From the NCBI GenBank assembly GCA_013365365.1, contig JABVXU010000486.1:1-40243 (forward strand): a stretch of 40,243 bases of DNA, read 5' to 3'. Positions 27,501 through 35,087 of the stretch are shown in pieces. Within the stretch, counting starts at the first letter, position 1. Each line of letters opens with the position of its first letter. The stretch is from Cruorifilaria tuberocauda (taxonomy: Eukaryota; Nematoda; Chromadorea; Rhabditida; Onchocercidae). The notes under the pieces were generated by a model, which did no database searches, was not told the origin of the DNA, and saw nothing but the letters and a program-made list of their open reading frames with translations. Position numbers and translations under genes: made by a program.

Positions 27501-30500
27501 TCAAGTCGTAAAGCAATGATTGGATGTTTAATTGATGGAAACAACGAAACTTTCTGGGAAACTGGTGAAGAGGTCAAATTTAAATTAAATTCAAAAAAGG
27601 CATTAAAGACGAAGATTTTATAAAAATTACTTCTTCGCTAAATAGTTTAGGCTACGGGAGAATTATTGGATAATTAGGAAATTATTTAGCTGGATTACAG
27701 CAGCCGAATATGTTCTTTGTATGATTTTTCATCATACAAGTTATTTGAGCTTAGGTATGTTATAATTGGACATTGGTCCTAAGCTCACTGGCATTCTTTT
27801 TTAAATTTTTATCATGAATTTTAAAATTCAATTGTTTTGTTAAATTGCTTTCGGTAACTACAACGAATTAGTAAGTACAAATTCATTAGAAACGTTTTCA
27901 TCTTTCCTGTAGTTTTCTCATCGAAGTTCTTTCTAATCAAGTTATAAGTTTTCGTTATTATTTCCAGACATTTTTATAAAATTTTAATTTTGGAAGATGT
28001 TTTAGGATAAAAATCGACCACGTTACATAACAATACATTGTGATATTCGAAGCTATAAAGCAACACTACTTACTGTATATGTGGATAATATTCGTGATGA
28101 GGGTTACCGAACGTGTTCCATTACAGTTATTAGTGCGGAAAGCGAAGGACGACGTCGAAAGATTCATTCTGAATGTCTTGATCATGTACGGAATATTTAT
28201 ATTTATGCATTTTCATAAATATTGTATATAATAATTGATCGCATTGGGGAAAAGCATCCACCTTGACTATTCAAAGGAATGTTAGCACATGCTAATTTTA
28301 TGTTTGTGAGCTTGTCCATATTTTTATTTTGATCAGTGAGGTGGAATTATATATTGTTTTCAGCAATTTGTTGGTTGGATCAAATGCTGTATTGTTGGAT
28401 TGAATTGTGTGCAAGTAATATTTCGCGGGAACGATCCTTCCTTGCGTATACGTCAGGTTAGCAATAAAAATTCAAGAATTTCAGTTACACTAATGTCATA
28501 ATATATAAGAACTTTTCTCACCAAAATTCATTCTTTCATTATTGAATAATAATGTTATTACTTAATGCAAACGTTATTTTTGTTGATTTATCATTTTATT
28601 AGTTTTTTAAATTTTCAAAGAAATTTAAAATTTAAGCTTCGAGTTTTTGGTAACAATACTGTATTGGATGTTTTCAATGCTCAATCATTTGCCAACCGAA
28701 GCCAATTGAAACCTTCACCATCGCATCAGCTATTGTTCAATGCTAATCAGGATGATGCATTTGCAGTTTTCCAAGCTATTGCTGCTCAGGTTATCAAATT
28801 ATTTAATAGTAGTTTCGTAAATCTTCAACCTAACTTAAGATAAAAATTGTGTTTAAGGAAATTAAAATTAGAAAATACTGGACAAAGGATTATGAACAGT
28901 GGATCCAATTAACTCTTGTCATTTCAAATTAAGGAATTCCTTTATCATTTATCTCATGTTTGATTAAATCATTCTACTTCAATCACTTTGAAATAGAAAT
29001 AGAAACTAAATCTGTCTTCAGGCATTTAGTGATGAATTTTCACAGGAAGAGAATGGAACGTTGCGGCAGCAAGTGCTTGATCTATTATTTAGCCGTATAC
29101 AATTGCAACCACTTCAGACATTTGTTTGTTCTCATATGATCAGTGCTTTGGAAAGGTGTTCATTTGTTTCAGAGATTCTGGAATTCTAATCTCCAATCAT
29201 TAATAACGATCGTTTATCTTTTTTTAAGTTGAAAATTGTTTTTTGTACTATTTATACCTCGGATTTTCTAATTTCTAAGTATTTTTCTAATTAAGTTGGA
29301 TAAATCTCGGTAATAATAATTAGTAATTAGACTCACATTCTTTGACAAAATGCTGAGTGAAATATATAGCCAAGGGACTTGATATTATGCAAAGATTTGT
29401 ATGACACAATACAATTAAATATTGTTGCAGATTTTTATTCAAAATTTGAATTTTTACTGTTTTTGTATGAACACTTAAATAATCTCGTTCTTTTGAATCT
29501 TTTTTTTTGTAGGGAAGTTGCATCATTACGCGACAAATCGAAGCGTAATTACTCTTACATTTGCGGCTTGATGGAAATGTTACTGAAAATTTGCGGTTCG
29601 CGTCAGGGTCTAGAAGTGTTTGGTGTTAAAAATAACATTCTTATTGTCCTTTCCGAACTTTTGCTGTTTGCTCCTCAGGTAAATCTTATTTTGCCTAACT
29701 AGTTTACCTGCTGTTCTCGTCTTTTTGGCTTCATATATTTAAAACATTAGCTCTCTTTCTCTTCAATATTATGATTGTTTATGGATAAATCAGCCCTTTG
29801 AAGCATTAAATTTTATTTCTTATTTTTTGCTAAATTTTTACAATTTTTAGGTAGTACAATATCAAGTATTGGAGACAATGGAGTGTCTTTGCAAGGTATT
29901 CACACCTTCCGCAATAGACTGTTCAAATTTCACTCGGAATTTATTAATATTGATAACAAAAGTGGCGACACTGCAGATACGTGATAAGATGACACGATCA
30001 CTAACTTCAGCGTCTTTAGCTGTTAGTTTCATCATGATTCTGTACGATAATGCAACTAACACATTCTTTTTATCAGTAATATTTATTAACTCTTGTTTAT
30101 ATGATGTAGTGATAGTTTTTCGGTACAAGTTGCTGATTTGTTTCGAAATCTTAGTTTTAGTTTGAAGAAAGAAAATATTATTTTGAAATTTTGTAGACTC
30201 ATATGACAGATGCACCAATATATTGGCGAATAGATCGACCAGTCAGTACCGATATTGCACATCATGCAAAACTATTGCTGAGAAATTTGAGGTAACTTTG
30301 AAGGAACAATTCAAAAATAGCTAAAATCGAAGAATTCAACATTGAAAATGAAAAATTCGTTTTTATTCACAATACAGCGTATATTATCTTTCCGTTTGCG
30401 TCAGTAGAGCATAAGTTTTCATCTGATAGATGGCACATTTACATAGACCTTTAGTTTTTTGTTAAATTCAAATTTAAACATTATGAAAAAAAATATGTAC

Positions 30501-33500
30501 TTATTATAGTGAAGGATTACTGAATGAACACTGGACAATTCCTGTACGGATAGAAATTGCAAATGAAATCATGAATTTAACCTCCTTGAATATCACTCAT
30601 TCATACGGCAGCGATCATTCGGAAGAAATAACAGCGGAAGGAAATGCAGCAGACGAAACGAATAGCTCGAATGTCTCCGAAGCTACGAATACCAATAGTT
30701 CTCGGTCAAATATGCTGAGGAGTGGAAAATTCTGGCTTGCTGTAGCTGCATTATCATTATTAAAGGAGAGCCAATGGTTAGAGTTATCACCAACATGGCG
30801 AAGTTTACAGGTTAGCTTTTTGTTTCCCATTATAATTTAATTCTAATTTACTTTTGAAGATGGAGTGTAGTAAGATCATTATCATATTTTAAAAAAAAAT
30901 TAAATATTTGGTTATCAAGACTAAGTAAGAATTCAGCAACAAAAACCATAAAAAAGCAGTCATTCCTTTCCCGTTTCCTATTTTCTATTTGACAAGGTTT
31001 CGTTCAATCATTCATTGAAATCAGAATTTTTATGACTTGGTAGATTCATCAAATTAGAATTCGCTGGTTATCTTATGCAAACTGCACATCGATCTTGAAC
31101 ATAATACATAAGCTACATCCTAAAAAATCTACGATACTGATCACTATATTATTCTGTTCAATGCACTAATGTTGACATCCAATAAACTAAATTCTTAATT
31201 TAGCTTTGTTATTTACCTGCTATGATTTTTTTTCAACTCATTTTTATTATTAGCATAAATTTTTTTTTTTGAAGAATAACAAAGAGAGTATATTGGGAAC
31301 GCTGTGCGATAATCATGATGATGGACGTACTTTAGCTAGCGTATATTGTGAAATTTGTCAGTGTTCTTTATGTCAGGAATGCTTCGGTGTACTTCATTTA
31401 AATAAACGGAATCGGTAAGTAAAGCAAACATTAAAAGAAATTTTTTTTATCGCAAAGCGTAGCAATTTAATTTAATTGAGCTTTATAATCTTAATTCATC
31501 TATATAGCTTTCCTTCATTCTTTTTTGATCTCGAGTGTAATTTTTTCTTGTTTTTTTAAATGTTAAATATTTTAGTAATCATGCTGTAAAATATCTTGGT
31601 ATAACAGATAATTGTCCACAAGTTGAAGTACATGAAGGTTCCACTCGGTTACGTTTACCACATGTTTTGGTATGATAACAATTTTTTTTTTATTTCATTA
31701 ATTTTATTGCTCATTTATCAACAAAGTGTAATTCACAGTTTTTGTGCTGAAATTCATCTTGTTCGTATCAAATCTTTTTTTAAATGATGCAATTTTTTCA
31801 TAATTATGTTATTGTTATGAACTCTTTTCCGATCCTTAATCAAAGTATTTAATTTTTGAATTTAAGTTCTCGTACTCAAACCATCTTCTGTGATTGATAA
31901 ATCTCTGTTCTCCCTCTCTTCAGAAGTAAACTTTTAAAGTATATAGTTTTGATAATAACTTTATAACTTTATTTTGCTTAGTAGGGAAAATATATTTGGC
32001 TCCATAATTTAATTAATTATCGAAAATATAATTCGTGCTTATTCCGGAAATATTTTATTATTAATTTTCTTTTTTACTCGTTTTCTGCTTTATTTAACCG
32101 CAAGGATAAATTCACAGATACTATTTAATCCATCTACTCTGAACGGAATGGTAGAATTCAATCAAAGCATTATTCGAGAAAATAAGCCTTCAGGATCTCA
32201 TAATCGGATTTCTGGAGGTGATTTTTTTGTTCTCTTTTTTTCTCTTATGCACGATAAATTCCCTAGTAACTTATCTCTATCAATTGCTGTTGTCTTACTT
32301 TAAAAAGCTTTCCCTGTACCTGATTACGGTTCTACAGGGCATAAAGCATAGAGTGTGCGGATTTCGATGCTATTAAATACGTCAACGTTTGCATTAAATT
32401 TTAACTCAAGAACTTCAAATTTAATGAAAATTTATTTCTATAAAATTTTTAGAAGTGTTAAATGTTGCTGAAGCAGACGATAACTGTGTTTGCCGTTTCT
32501 GTACTACACCATTACGTCCAGATCAGGTTTTTTTTTCTTTCATACTGATCAAATTTGTGATAACAAATAACATCTATTCGCGCATCAAAACAGTCTGGAA
32601 TATTTTCCGTGGTTCTGAGTACATCTTATGCTAAATGTTTAAAGCCTTCATATTTCCAAATTATTTTTTTACCTCACTTCTATTTGCTTAGATATTCAGT
32701 TAAAGATTTATACATCTGTAGTTTCATAAATAATTAATTTAGAGAATGAGCCCTTCTTGATTGTTGTACGTATCCAAACTTATGCACTCAGAATGCTTCG
32801 CAATTCATTAATGCTGCCATTTTCAGGTAATTGATGGTTTATGTAATCATGAAGAATGTCGTCATTTTGCAGCATTTGCTTGTCAACGACAACTCCCATG
32901 TGGTCATATTTGTGGTGGTATACGTGATGAAGAAATGTGTTTACCGTGTATGCAATGCAGAAAACCAGGTAAACATAGTAATTATCATATTTTCCAACTT
33001 TAATTTTTATTTGAGTTTATTTTTAGCAACCAAAATAATTGCTATTATAATGTAGTTCTAATAATAATATATCTGAAAATTCTAAAGGAAAATATCGACC
33101 AGTCTAATATATTCATAACATGTACGTGATGTATTCACCGTAATGTATTTAAAATATTGTGTTAAAAAAGTTTAAAGGTAAACGATTCACTACTTTCCTT
33201 CATATTTTCCATAAACTTTCAGATATAAAGCAAGATGCGGATGATTTATGCGTAATATGTTTTACGGATCGTTTGGGTGGTGCACCATGTATTCAATTGG
33301 CGTGCGAACATGTTTTCCATTATCATTGTGTTCGAACTGTACTCGAAAAACGTTGGAATGGACCACGAATTGTTTTCCGTTTTATGCAATGTCCATTATG
33401 CAAGAAACAAGTTAGTCTTGTTTTTTGCAACTCTTTCTATTCGATATCTAATTTATTATAGTAATCGCCTGAGTTCTGATAAGTATTTTGAGTTTTCATG

Positions 33501-35087
33501 TTGTCCAACAGATATGATATTTTATAGAAATGGAAAAGAGGTAAGAATGGAAGTCTCTCATCATTGAGTATTTTAGAATTCTTGTTGTGGAGAATGATTT
33601 GCTTGCTCATGTAGTCACTATAATCATGAAATATGATGAGTGATATTAGGTGTGATAATTGACACCATTTATCACTCACGCTATCGTTCCAGATTTTCCA
33701 AGCATAATTTGTTTAATTTTTAGATTGATCATTCATCGTTATTAGATTTGTTACATCCACTGCAACTTTTGTACAATGAAGTATTGACCAAGGCGCGTTT
33801 AAGGCTTGAATATGATGGAGTTCTACAGTCTCCTGCTAGTACATCTGAAAGCAGGTAATTTTTTCCTTCAATTTTTGATAATTATCAGTTTGGAACAAAA
33901 AGAAGTAAAGTTCATGAGCAGGTGTTTATTGTTTTGCGCATTTTCTGAAATAATAGCTTTGATCAAAACTATCAAATCAAAATATTTAATACATCAGGTT
34001 ATCGATTTTAGACTAGTAGATACCATTTTTTTGCAAACAGCGTAGCAGGTTTTTTTCATCTAAGAGTTTTTGAAGATTGCTTGGTATTCTTTAAACATTA
34101 CTAGGTAGTTACCATTTCTATATTTATAGTACAAATTATTTCATAGAAATATTCGAAAATAATATACATATTGATTTAGAAAAATATTCTTCAAAGTTCA
34201 TGTGATAATTTATTAGACAGTTAGCATTTTTTTAGTGAACTTCAAAAGGATCCGGATGAATATGCAATGGAACGGTATATGTATGTACTATGTTTTAAAT
34301 GTGGGAAGGCTTATTTTGGTGGTGAAAGTCGTTGTCAGCAGGTTAGTTTTGATTATAAAAGTTAATTAAATTTAATTTAAAATTTGCTAAAACCTAACCA
34401 CTCATAATTTTCTTGAAATCCGACTTGCTTTGATATCACATTATGATTCCGACATTAAAAAAGGAAAATCCCATTTTTTCCGCCTTTTTCTAATCTCATT
34501 TTGTTTACTCACAAGTTCGTTTCGGAAATCTATTTTTTTGATCTGCGTAATTTTTTTCTTACATTTGAATTAACTTTAAAAAAGCAGTTATTTAAGGAAC
34601 TAGACAATTCACAGTATAATCCTGAGGAATTGATCTGTGGTGGCTGTTCGGATGTTGTGGGTGCCCAGATTTGTGGGCGTCATGGAGTAGATTTCCTTGA
34701 ATTTAAGTGTCGTTTTTGTTGTTCAGTTGCTGTCTATTTCTGGTTAGTTGTTGAATTAATTCTTTTGAAATCTAATTTAAATGTTAAATAAGTTCTATTA
34801 ATGCTAAATTATTGTAGAAAGCAAAGAAGTTTGTATTACTTTTTAAGTGATGGCAATTAATATGTCTTTTATATTGCAGCTTTGGTACCACACATTTCTG
34901 TACGGCATGTCATGATGATTTCCAACGTTTGATATATTTGCCGAAAAAACTTCTACCCAAATGTCCAGTTGGACCGAAAGGAGTACAGTTAGAAGGAAGT
35001 GAATGTCCGTTAAGAGTAAAACATCCACCGACAGGTGAAGAATTTCCACTTGGCTGTGGCATATGTCGGAATATTAGTACATTTTGA
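4870..35087 (+). CDS. rpm-1: RPM-1/MYCBP2 (PAM/Highwire) giant E3 ubiquitin ligase, 78 coding exons
   Basis: Family role (established): a neuronal RING-type E3 ligase that limits DLK-1 MAP kinase signalling with the F-box partner FSN-1, controlling axon termination and synapse formation. Seen here: 78 exons joined at splice sites with matching phases give 3,978 residues ending in TGA at 35085-35087. Animal homologues run from about 3,770 residues in C. elegans to about 4,640 in human. Domains appear in family order: RCC1-like, PHR1, PHR2, filamin, SH3-like, DOC/APC10-like, B-box-like, RING-H2 and TC. Exon coordinates are listed in the segment entries below. The start is the ATG at 4870, since its frame is closed upstream by a stop at 4819-4821 and I found no good acceptor between. 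A further upstream coding exon cannot be excluded. Uncertain junctions: the acceptor of exon 21, the donor of exon 47 and the start of exon 77. No frameshift or in-frame stop breaks the model, so the gene looks intact. Confidence 0.95.
6671..9062 (+). other. rpm-1: rpm-1 exons 6-13: first RCC1-like block (residues about 295-693)
   Basis: Exons: 6671-6801, 6952-7060, 7195-7328, 7583-7647, 7731-7878, 8109-8209, 8364-8590, 8783-9062. The block opens with beta-propeller-like strands ([16 protein letters not shown]) that match the vertebrate start. It continues with RCC1-type repeats, including [18 protein letters not shown] and, near residue 680, [16 protein letters not shown]. In this family the RCC1-like blocks serve as interaction platforms; whether they have any exchange activity is unsettled. 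Exon 7 uses a weak TTTTTGAAG acceptor and exon 13 a weak CAAAAG acceptor, but both are fixed by phase and homology. Confidence 0.9.
9255..9995 (+). other. rpm-1: rpm-1 exons 14-16: cysteine-rich insert between RCC1 blocks (residues 694-818)
   Basis: Exons: 9255-9427, 9560-9631, 9866-9995. About a dozen cysteines occur in CxxC-type pairs ([24 protein letters not shown]). Human MYCBP2 has a matching Cys cluster at the same place, between the two RCC1-like halves. Metal binding is inferred from the spacing. Exon 15 is only 72 bases; its acceptor is the TATTTAG at 9553-9559. The alternative at 9536-9538 (TAAAG) would run into an in-frame stop. Confidence 0.85.
10174..12311 (+). other. rpm-1: rpm-1 exons 17-21: second RCC1-like block and link to PHR1 (residues 819-1095)
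   Basis: Exons: 10174-10305, 10572-10693, 10759-10918, 11581-11705, 12020-12311. RCC1 repeats are plain: [20 protein letters not shown] followed by HGQLGVGH, then [20 protein letters not shown]. The ATWIGASGD motif in exon 19 is nearly identical to human. Exon 21 begins after CTTATAG at 12013-12019, chosen because it keeps phase and aligns [18 protein letters not shown] to the vertebrate protein without an insertion. An in-phase alternative at 11903 would add about 40 hydrophobic, intron-like residues. Confidence 0.85.
11410..11459. repeat. Two exact tandem copies of a 23-base unit in intron 19
   Basis: The unit AAAGTAAATACACTTATACGCAT (split as AAAGTAAATACAC and TTATACGCAT) occurs at 11410-11432 and 11433-11455, followed by the start of a third copy. 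It lies in the gene's longest intron (10919-11580). Confidence 0.95.
12402..13536 (+). other. rpm-1: rpm-1 exons 22-24: PHR1 domain (residues about 1096-1294)
   Basis: Exons: 12402-12622, 12848-13021, 13336-13536. The segment [17 protein letters not shown] followed by [11 protein letters not shown] is the hallmark opening of a PHR beta-sandwich. Exon 24 carries the closing strands ([23 protein letters not shown]). PHR domains are beta-sandwich interaction modules specific to this family and a few BTB proteins. Exon 24 ends GATGT/GTATGT, so its last codon is shared with exon 25. Confidence 0.95.
13936..15848 (+). other. rpm-1: rpm-1 exons 25-29: helical spacer between PHR1 and PHR2 (residues 1294-1566)
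   Basis: Exons: 13936-14127, 14322-14469, 14978-15151, 15415-15594, 15727-15848. The sequence is rich in Leu, Ile and Ser with predicted helices ([21 protein letters not shown]) and follows the vertebrate segment in order and approximate length. No catalytic motif is visible. Exon 27 starts after TTATTCAG at 14970-14977; starting after the nearby AAACAG would put the exon in a frame with stops. Confidence 0.85.
16245..17280 (+). other. rpm-1: rpm-1 exons 30-32: PHR2 domain (residues about 1566-1738)
   Basis: Exons: 16245-16395, 16500-16698, 17114-17280. The signature [20 protein letters not shown] parallels human PHR2 (DAICFSVDKPGIVVVGF). The closing motif [19 protein letters not shown] repeats the PHR1 ending and matches human closely. 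It is more diverged from vertebrates than PHR1. Confidence 0.93.
16827..16863. repeat. Tandem 13-mer and overlapping hairpin in intron 31
   Basis: AATGGTGTTAGTT occurs at 16827-16839 and 16841-16853. The second copy, with AAATGGTG, can also pair with CACCATTT at 16856-16863. No function is assigned. Confidence 0.8.
17808..20058 (+). other. rpm-1: rpm-1 exons 33-40: region between PHR2 and filamin domain (residues 1739-2089)
   Basis: Exons: 17808-17919, 18201-18336, 18408-18498, 18747-18877, 18948-19056, 19183-19299, 19500-19668, 19871-20058. Exons 33-34 are helical. Exons 35-38 look like a beta-sandwich: [11 protein letters not shown] and [19 protein letters not shown] match a conserved vertebrate unit (FDPQCGTAQSEDVL). 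Exons 39-40 are helical ([20 protein letters not shown], then GFLARWM), matching human GILGKGLALSHSPTILEAL. In other members part of this region is reported to bind F-box and RAE-1 partners; I cannot assign exact sites here. Confidence 0.85.
20317..21135 (+). other. rpm-1: rpm-1 exons 41-43: filamin/Ig-like domain (residues about 2083-2227)
   Basis: Exons: 20317-20478, 20689-20846, 21042-21135. The pattern is an Ig-like filamin fold: [18 protein letters not shown], then [19 protein letters not shown] and [22 protein letters not shown], parallel to human DQYGDVVHVPNMKVEV and ANWTPGAIGLYTLHVTIDG. The first strand is contributed by the end of exon 40 (RLRIPTQ). Family members use this region for protein interaction. 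Confidence 0.92.
21307..22961 (+). other. rpm-1: rpm-1 exons 44-48: two SH3-like repeats (residues about 2228-2488)
   Basis: Exons: 21307-21395, 21480-21687, 22036-22215, 22471-22653, 22840-22961. The first repeat ([49 protein letters not shown]) is clear and matches human GLRIRSHP and GVWLRLNDE. The second ([16 protein letters not shown]) is weaker. The donor of exon 47 is uncertain: a GC donor after CAG at 22653 gives the cleanest join; a GT donor after 22686 would add 11 residues. After this region human MYCBP2 has a very long Ser/Pro-rich linker that is almost absent here. Confidence 0.85.
23086..23607 (+). other. rpm-1: rpm-1 exons 49-50: conserved FLWHE segment (residues 2488-2594)
   Basis: Exons: 23086-23230, 23433-23607. 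The motif [15 protein letters not shown] followed by LKFHPEL is nearly identical to human FASFLWHEGIVHDAM and LKFHPEL. Exon 50 adds a helical stretch ([19 protein letters not shown]) aligned with human LVAFWEDISLATIKAA. The function of this segment is not established from sequence. Confidence 0.92.
23807..24136 (+). other. rpm-1: rpm-1 exons 51-52: C2H2-like zinc finger and Gly-rich/Cys motif (residues 2595-2677)
   Basis: Exons: 23807-23990, 24073-24136. CELCEEWH with [16 protein letters not shown] gives a Cys-x2-Cys ... His-x4-His pattern, followed by [20 protein letters not shown] and [13 protein letters not shown]. This is one of the most conserved stretches with vertebrates (MRQAHPGCGRYAGGQGYNS). 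Zinc binding is inferred. Exon 51 must start after GTCAG at 23802-23806, because the closer TTAAG puts it out of frame. Confidence 0.95.
24480..25802 (+). other. rpm-1: rpm-1 exons 53-56: low-complexity linker (residues 2678-2862)
   Basis: Exons: 24480-24725, 25168-25302, 25488-25589, 25730-25802. Exon 53 has [15 protein letters not shown], matching human HQVIKANALFLLSL. The rest is Ser/Thr-rich and poorly conserved apart from [14 protein letters not shown], which resembles human LARHHHENFVGYQ...MRYLRS. Exon 55 has [20 protein letters not shown]. No domain is recognised. Exon 56 (73 bases) ends AATT/GTAATT and is the least certain donor of the four. Confidence 0.78.
26091..27201 (+). other. 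rpm-1: rpm-1 exons 57-59: helical region (residues about 2862-3062)
   Basis: Exons: 26091-26259, 26610-26889, 27051-27201. [20 protein letters not shown] matches human WPVLAFVIQHHDLEGLEIA, and [11 protein letters not shown] matches [21 protein letters not shown] continues as human SLHDILWHFVASL. Exon 59 ends in a charged, variable stretch ([19 protein letters not shown]) just before the DOC-like domain. Exon 58 joins directly to exon 59 without gaps in the alignment. Confidence 0.88.
27445..28789 (+). other. rpm-1: rpm-1 exons 60-63: DOC/APC10-like beta-sandwich (residues about 3063-3247)
   Basis: Exons: 27445-27572, 28006-28185, 28364-28456, 28637-28789. The [20 protein letters not shown] segment continuing ETGEEDKNR matches human SSRPAMIGSLTDGSTETFWESGDEDK. 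This is the start of a galactose-binding-like DOC domain of the kind found in APC10 and other ubiquitin ligases. Later strands are [20 protein letters not shown] and SLRIRQ-LRVFGN. A ligand or substrate contact role is inferred from the fold. Helices follow in exon 63 ([13 protein letters not shown]). Confidence 0.93.
29022..30810 (+). other. rpm-1: rpm-1 exons 64-68: helical region before the zinc modules (residues 3248-3536)
   Basis: Exons: 29022-29155, 29513-29678, 29851-30021, 30197-30291, 30510-30810. The sequence is rich in Leu helices. [20 protein letters not shown] matches human MVGIIFSRSKLTNLQKQVCA, and [18 protein letters not shown] matches LLSMVLALSGSNVGRQYL. Exon 68, the longest at 301 bases, carries an acidic Ser/Asn/Glu-rich insert (residues near 3465-3495) and then [17 protein letters not shown], aligned with human TTRLWLALASLCVLDQD. 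Confidence 0.88.
31275..31669 (+). other. rpm-1: rpm-1 exons 69-70: B-box-like zinc finger (residues about 3537-3614)
   Basis: Exons: 31275-31414, 31576-31669. [20 protein letters not shown] and [20 protein letters not shown] show ordered Cys/His ligands matching human MCDNHDDGETAAIILCNVCG and LCTDCDRFLHLHRR. The Cys-x2-His opening and closing His are B-box-like. The tail [16 protein letters not shown] parallels human VDLHEGCGRTKLFWLM. Confidence 0.92.
32118..32968 (+). other. rpm-1: rpm-1 exons 71-73: cysteine-rich region before the RING (residues 3615-3719)
   Basis: Exons: 32118-32217, 32453-32526, 32827-32968. Exon 71 holds GMVEFNQ, matching human AMVEFRE. Exon 72 gives CVCRFC (human ACRFCG). 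Exon 73 gives [20 protein letters not shown], then [17 protein letters not shown], matching human CQEYAKIACSKTHPCGHPCGG and HCLPCLHGC. Several CxxC-like pairs suggest metal binding. The small exons 71 (100 bases) and 72 (74 bases) were placed by phase and homology. Confidence 0.9.
33223..33410 (+). other. rpm-1: rpm-1 exon 74: RING-H2 domain (residues 3720-3782)
   Basis: A single exon encodes the whole RING. Ligands read as C3729-x2-C3732, C3747-x-H3749-x2-H3752-x2-C3755 and C3776-x2-C3779. This is the same spacing as human MYCBP2, including the invariant KQDADD lead-in and a GPRI segment in the long loop. In the family the RING recruits the E2~ubiquitin thioester and passes ubiquitin to the TC domain. 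All expected zinc ligands are present. Confidence 0.98.
33637..33678. other. Compact hairpin in intron 74
   Basis: TGAGTGATA pairs with TATCACTCA, and after a 3x3 internal loop GGTGT pairs with ACACC around an eight-base loop. It lies in the 313-base intron directly after the RING exon. Confidence 0.7.
33724..35087 (+). other. rpm-1: rpm-1 exons 75-78: tandem-cysteine (TC) catalytic domain (residues 3783-3978)
   Basis: Exons: 33724-33854, 34236-34341, 34597-34742, 34880-35087. Human MYCBP2 uses two cysteines (C4520 and C4572) as a ubiquitin relay. Aligned positions here are C3859 in GGESRCQQ and C3910 in VYFCFGTTHFC. Human E4534, F4573, F4578, H4583 and F4586 align with E3872, F3911, F3916, H3921 and F3924. 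The C-terminus [11 protein letters not shown] ends like human GCGVCRNAHTF. Exon 77 could also start at 34585 or 34588 (all in phase, adding three or four residues); 34597 is preferred for its TTTAAG acceptor and the human spacing. Confidence 0.95.

Noticed and set aside
29862..30218. 118-codon minus-strand open frame
   Set aside because: It is the antisense shadow of rpm-1 exon 66 and the following intron.
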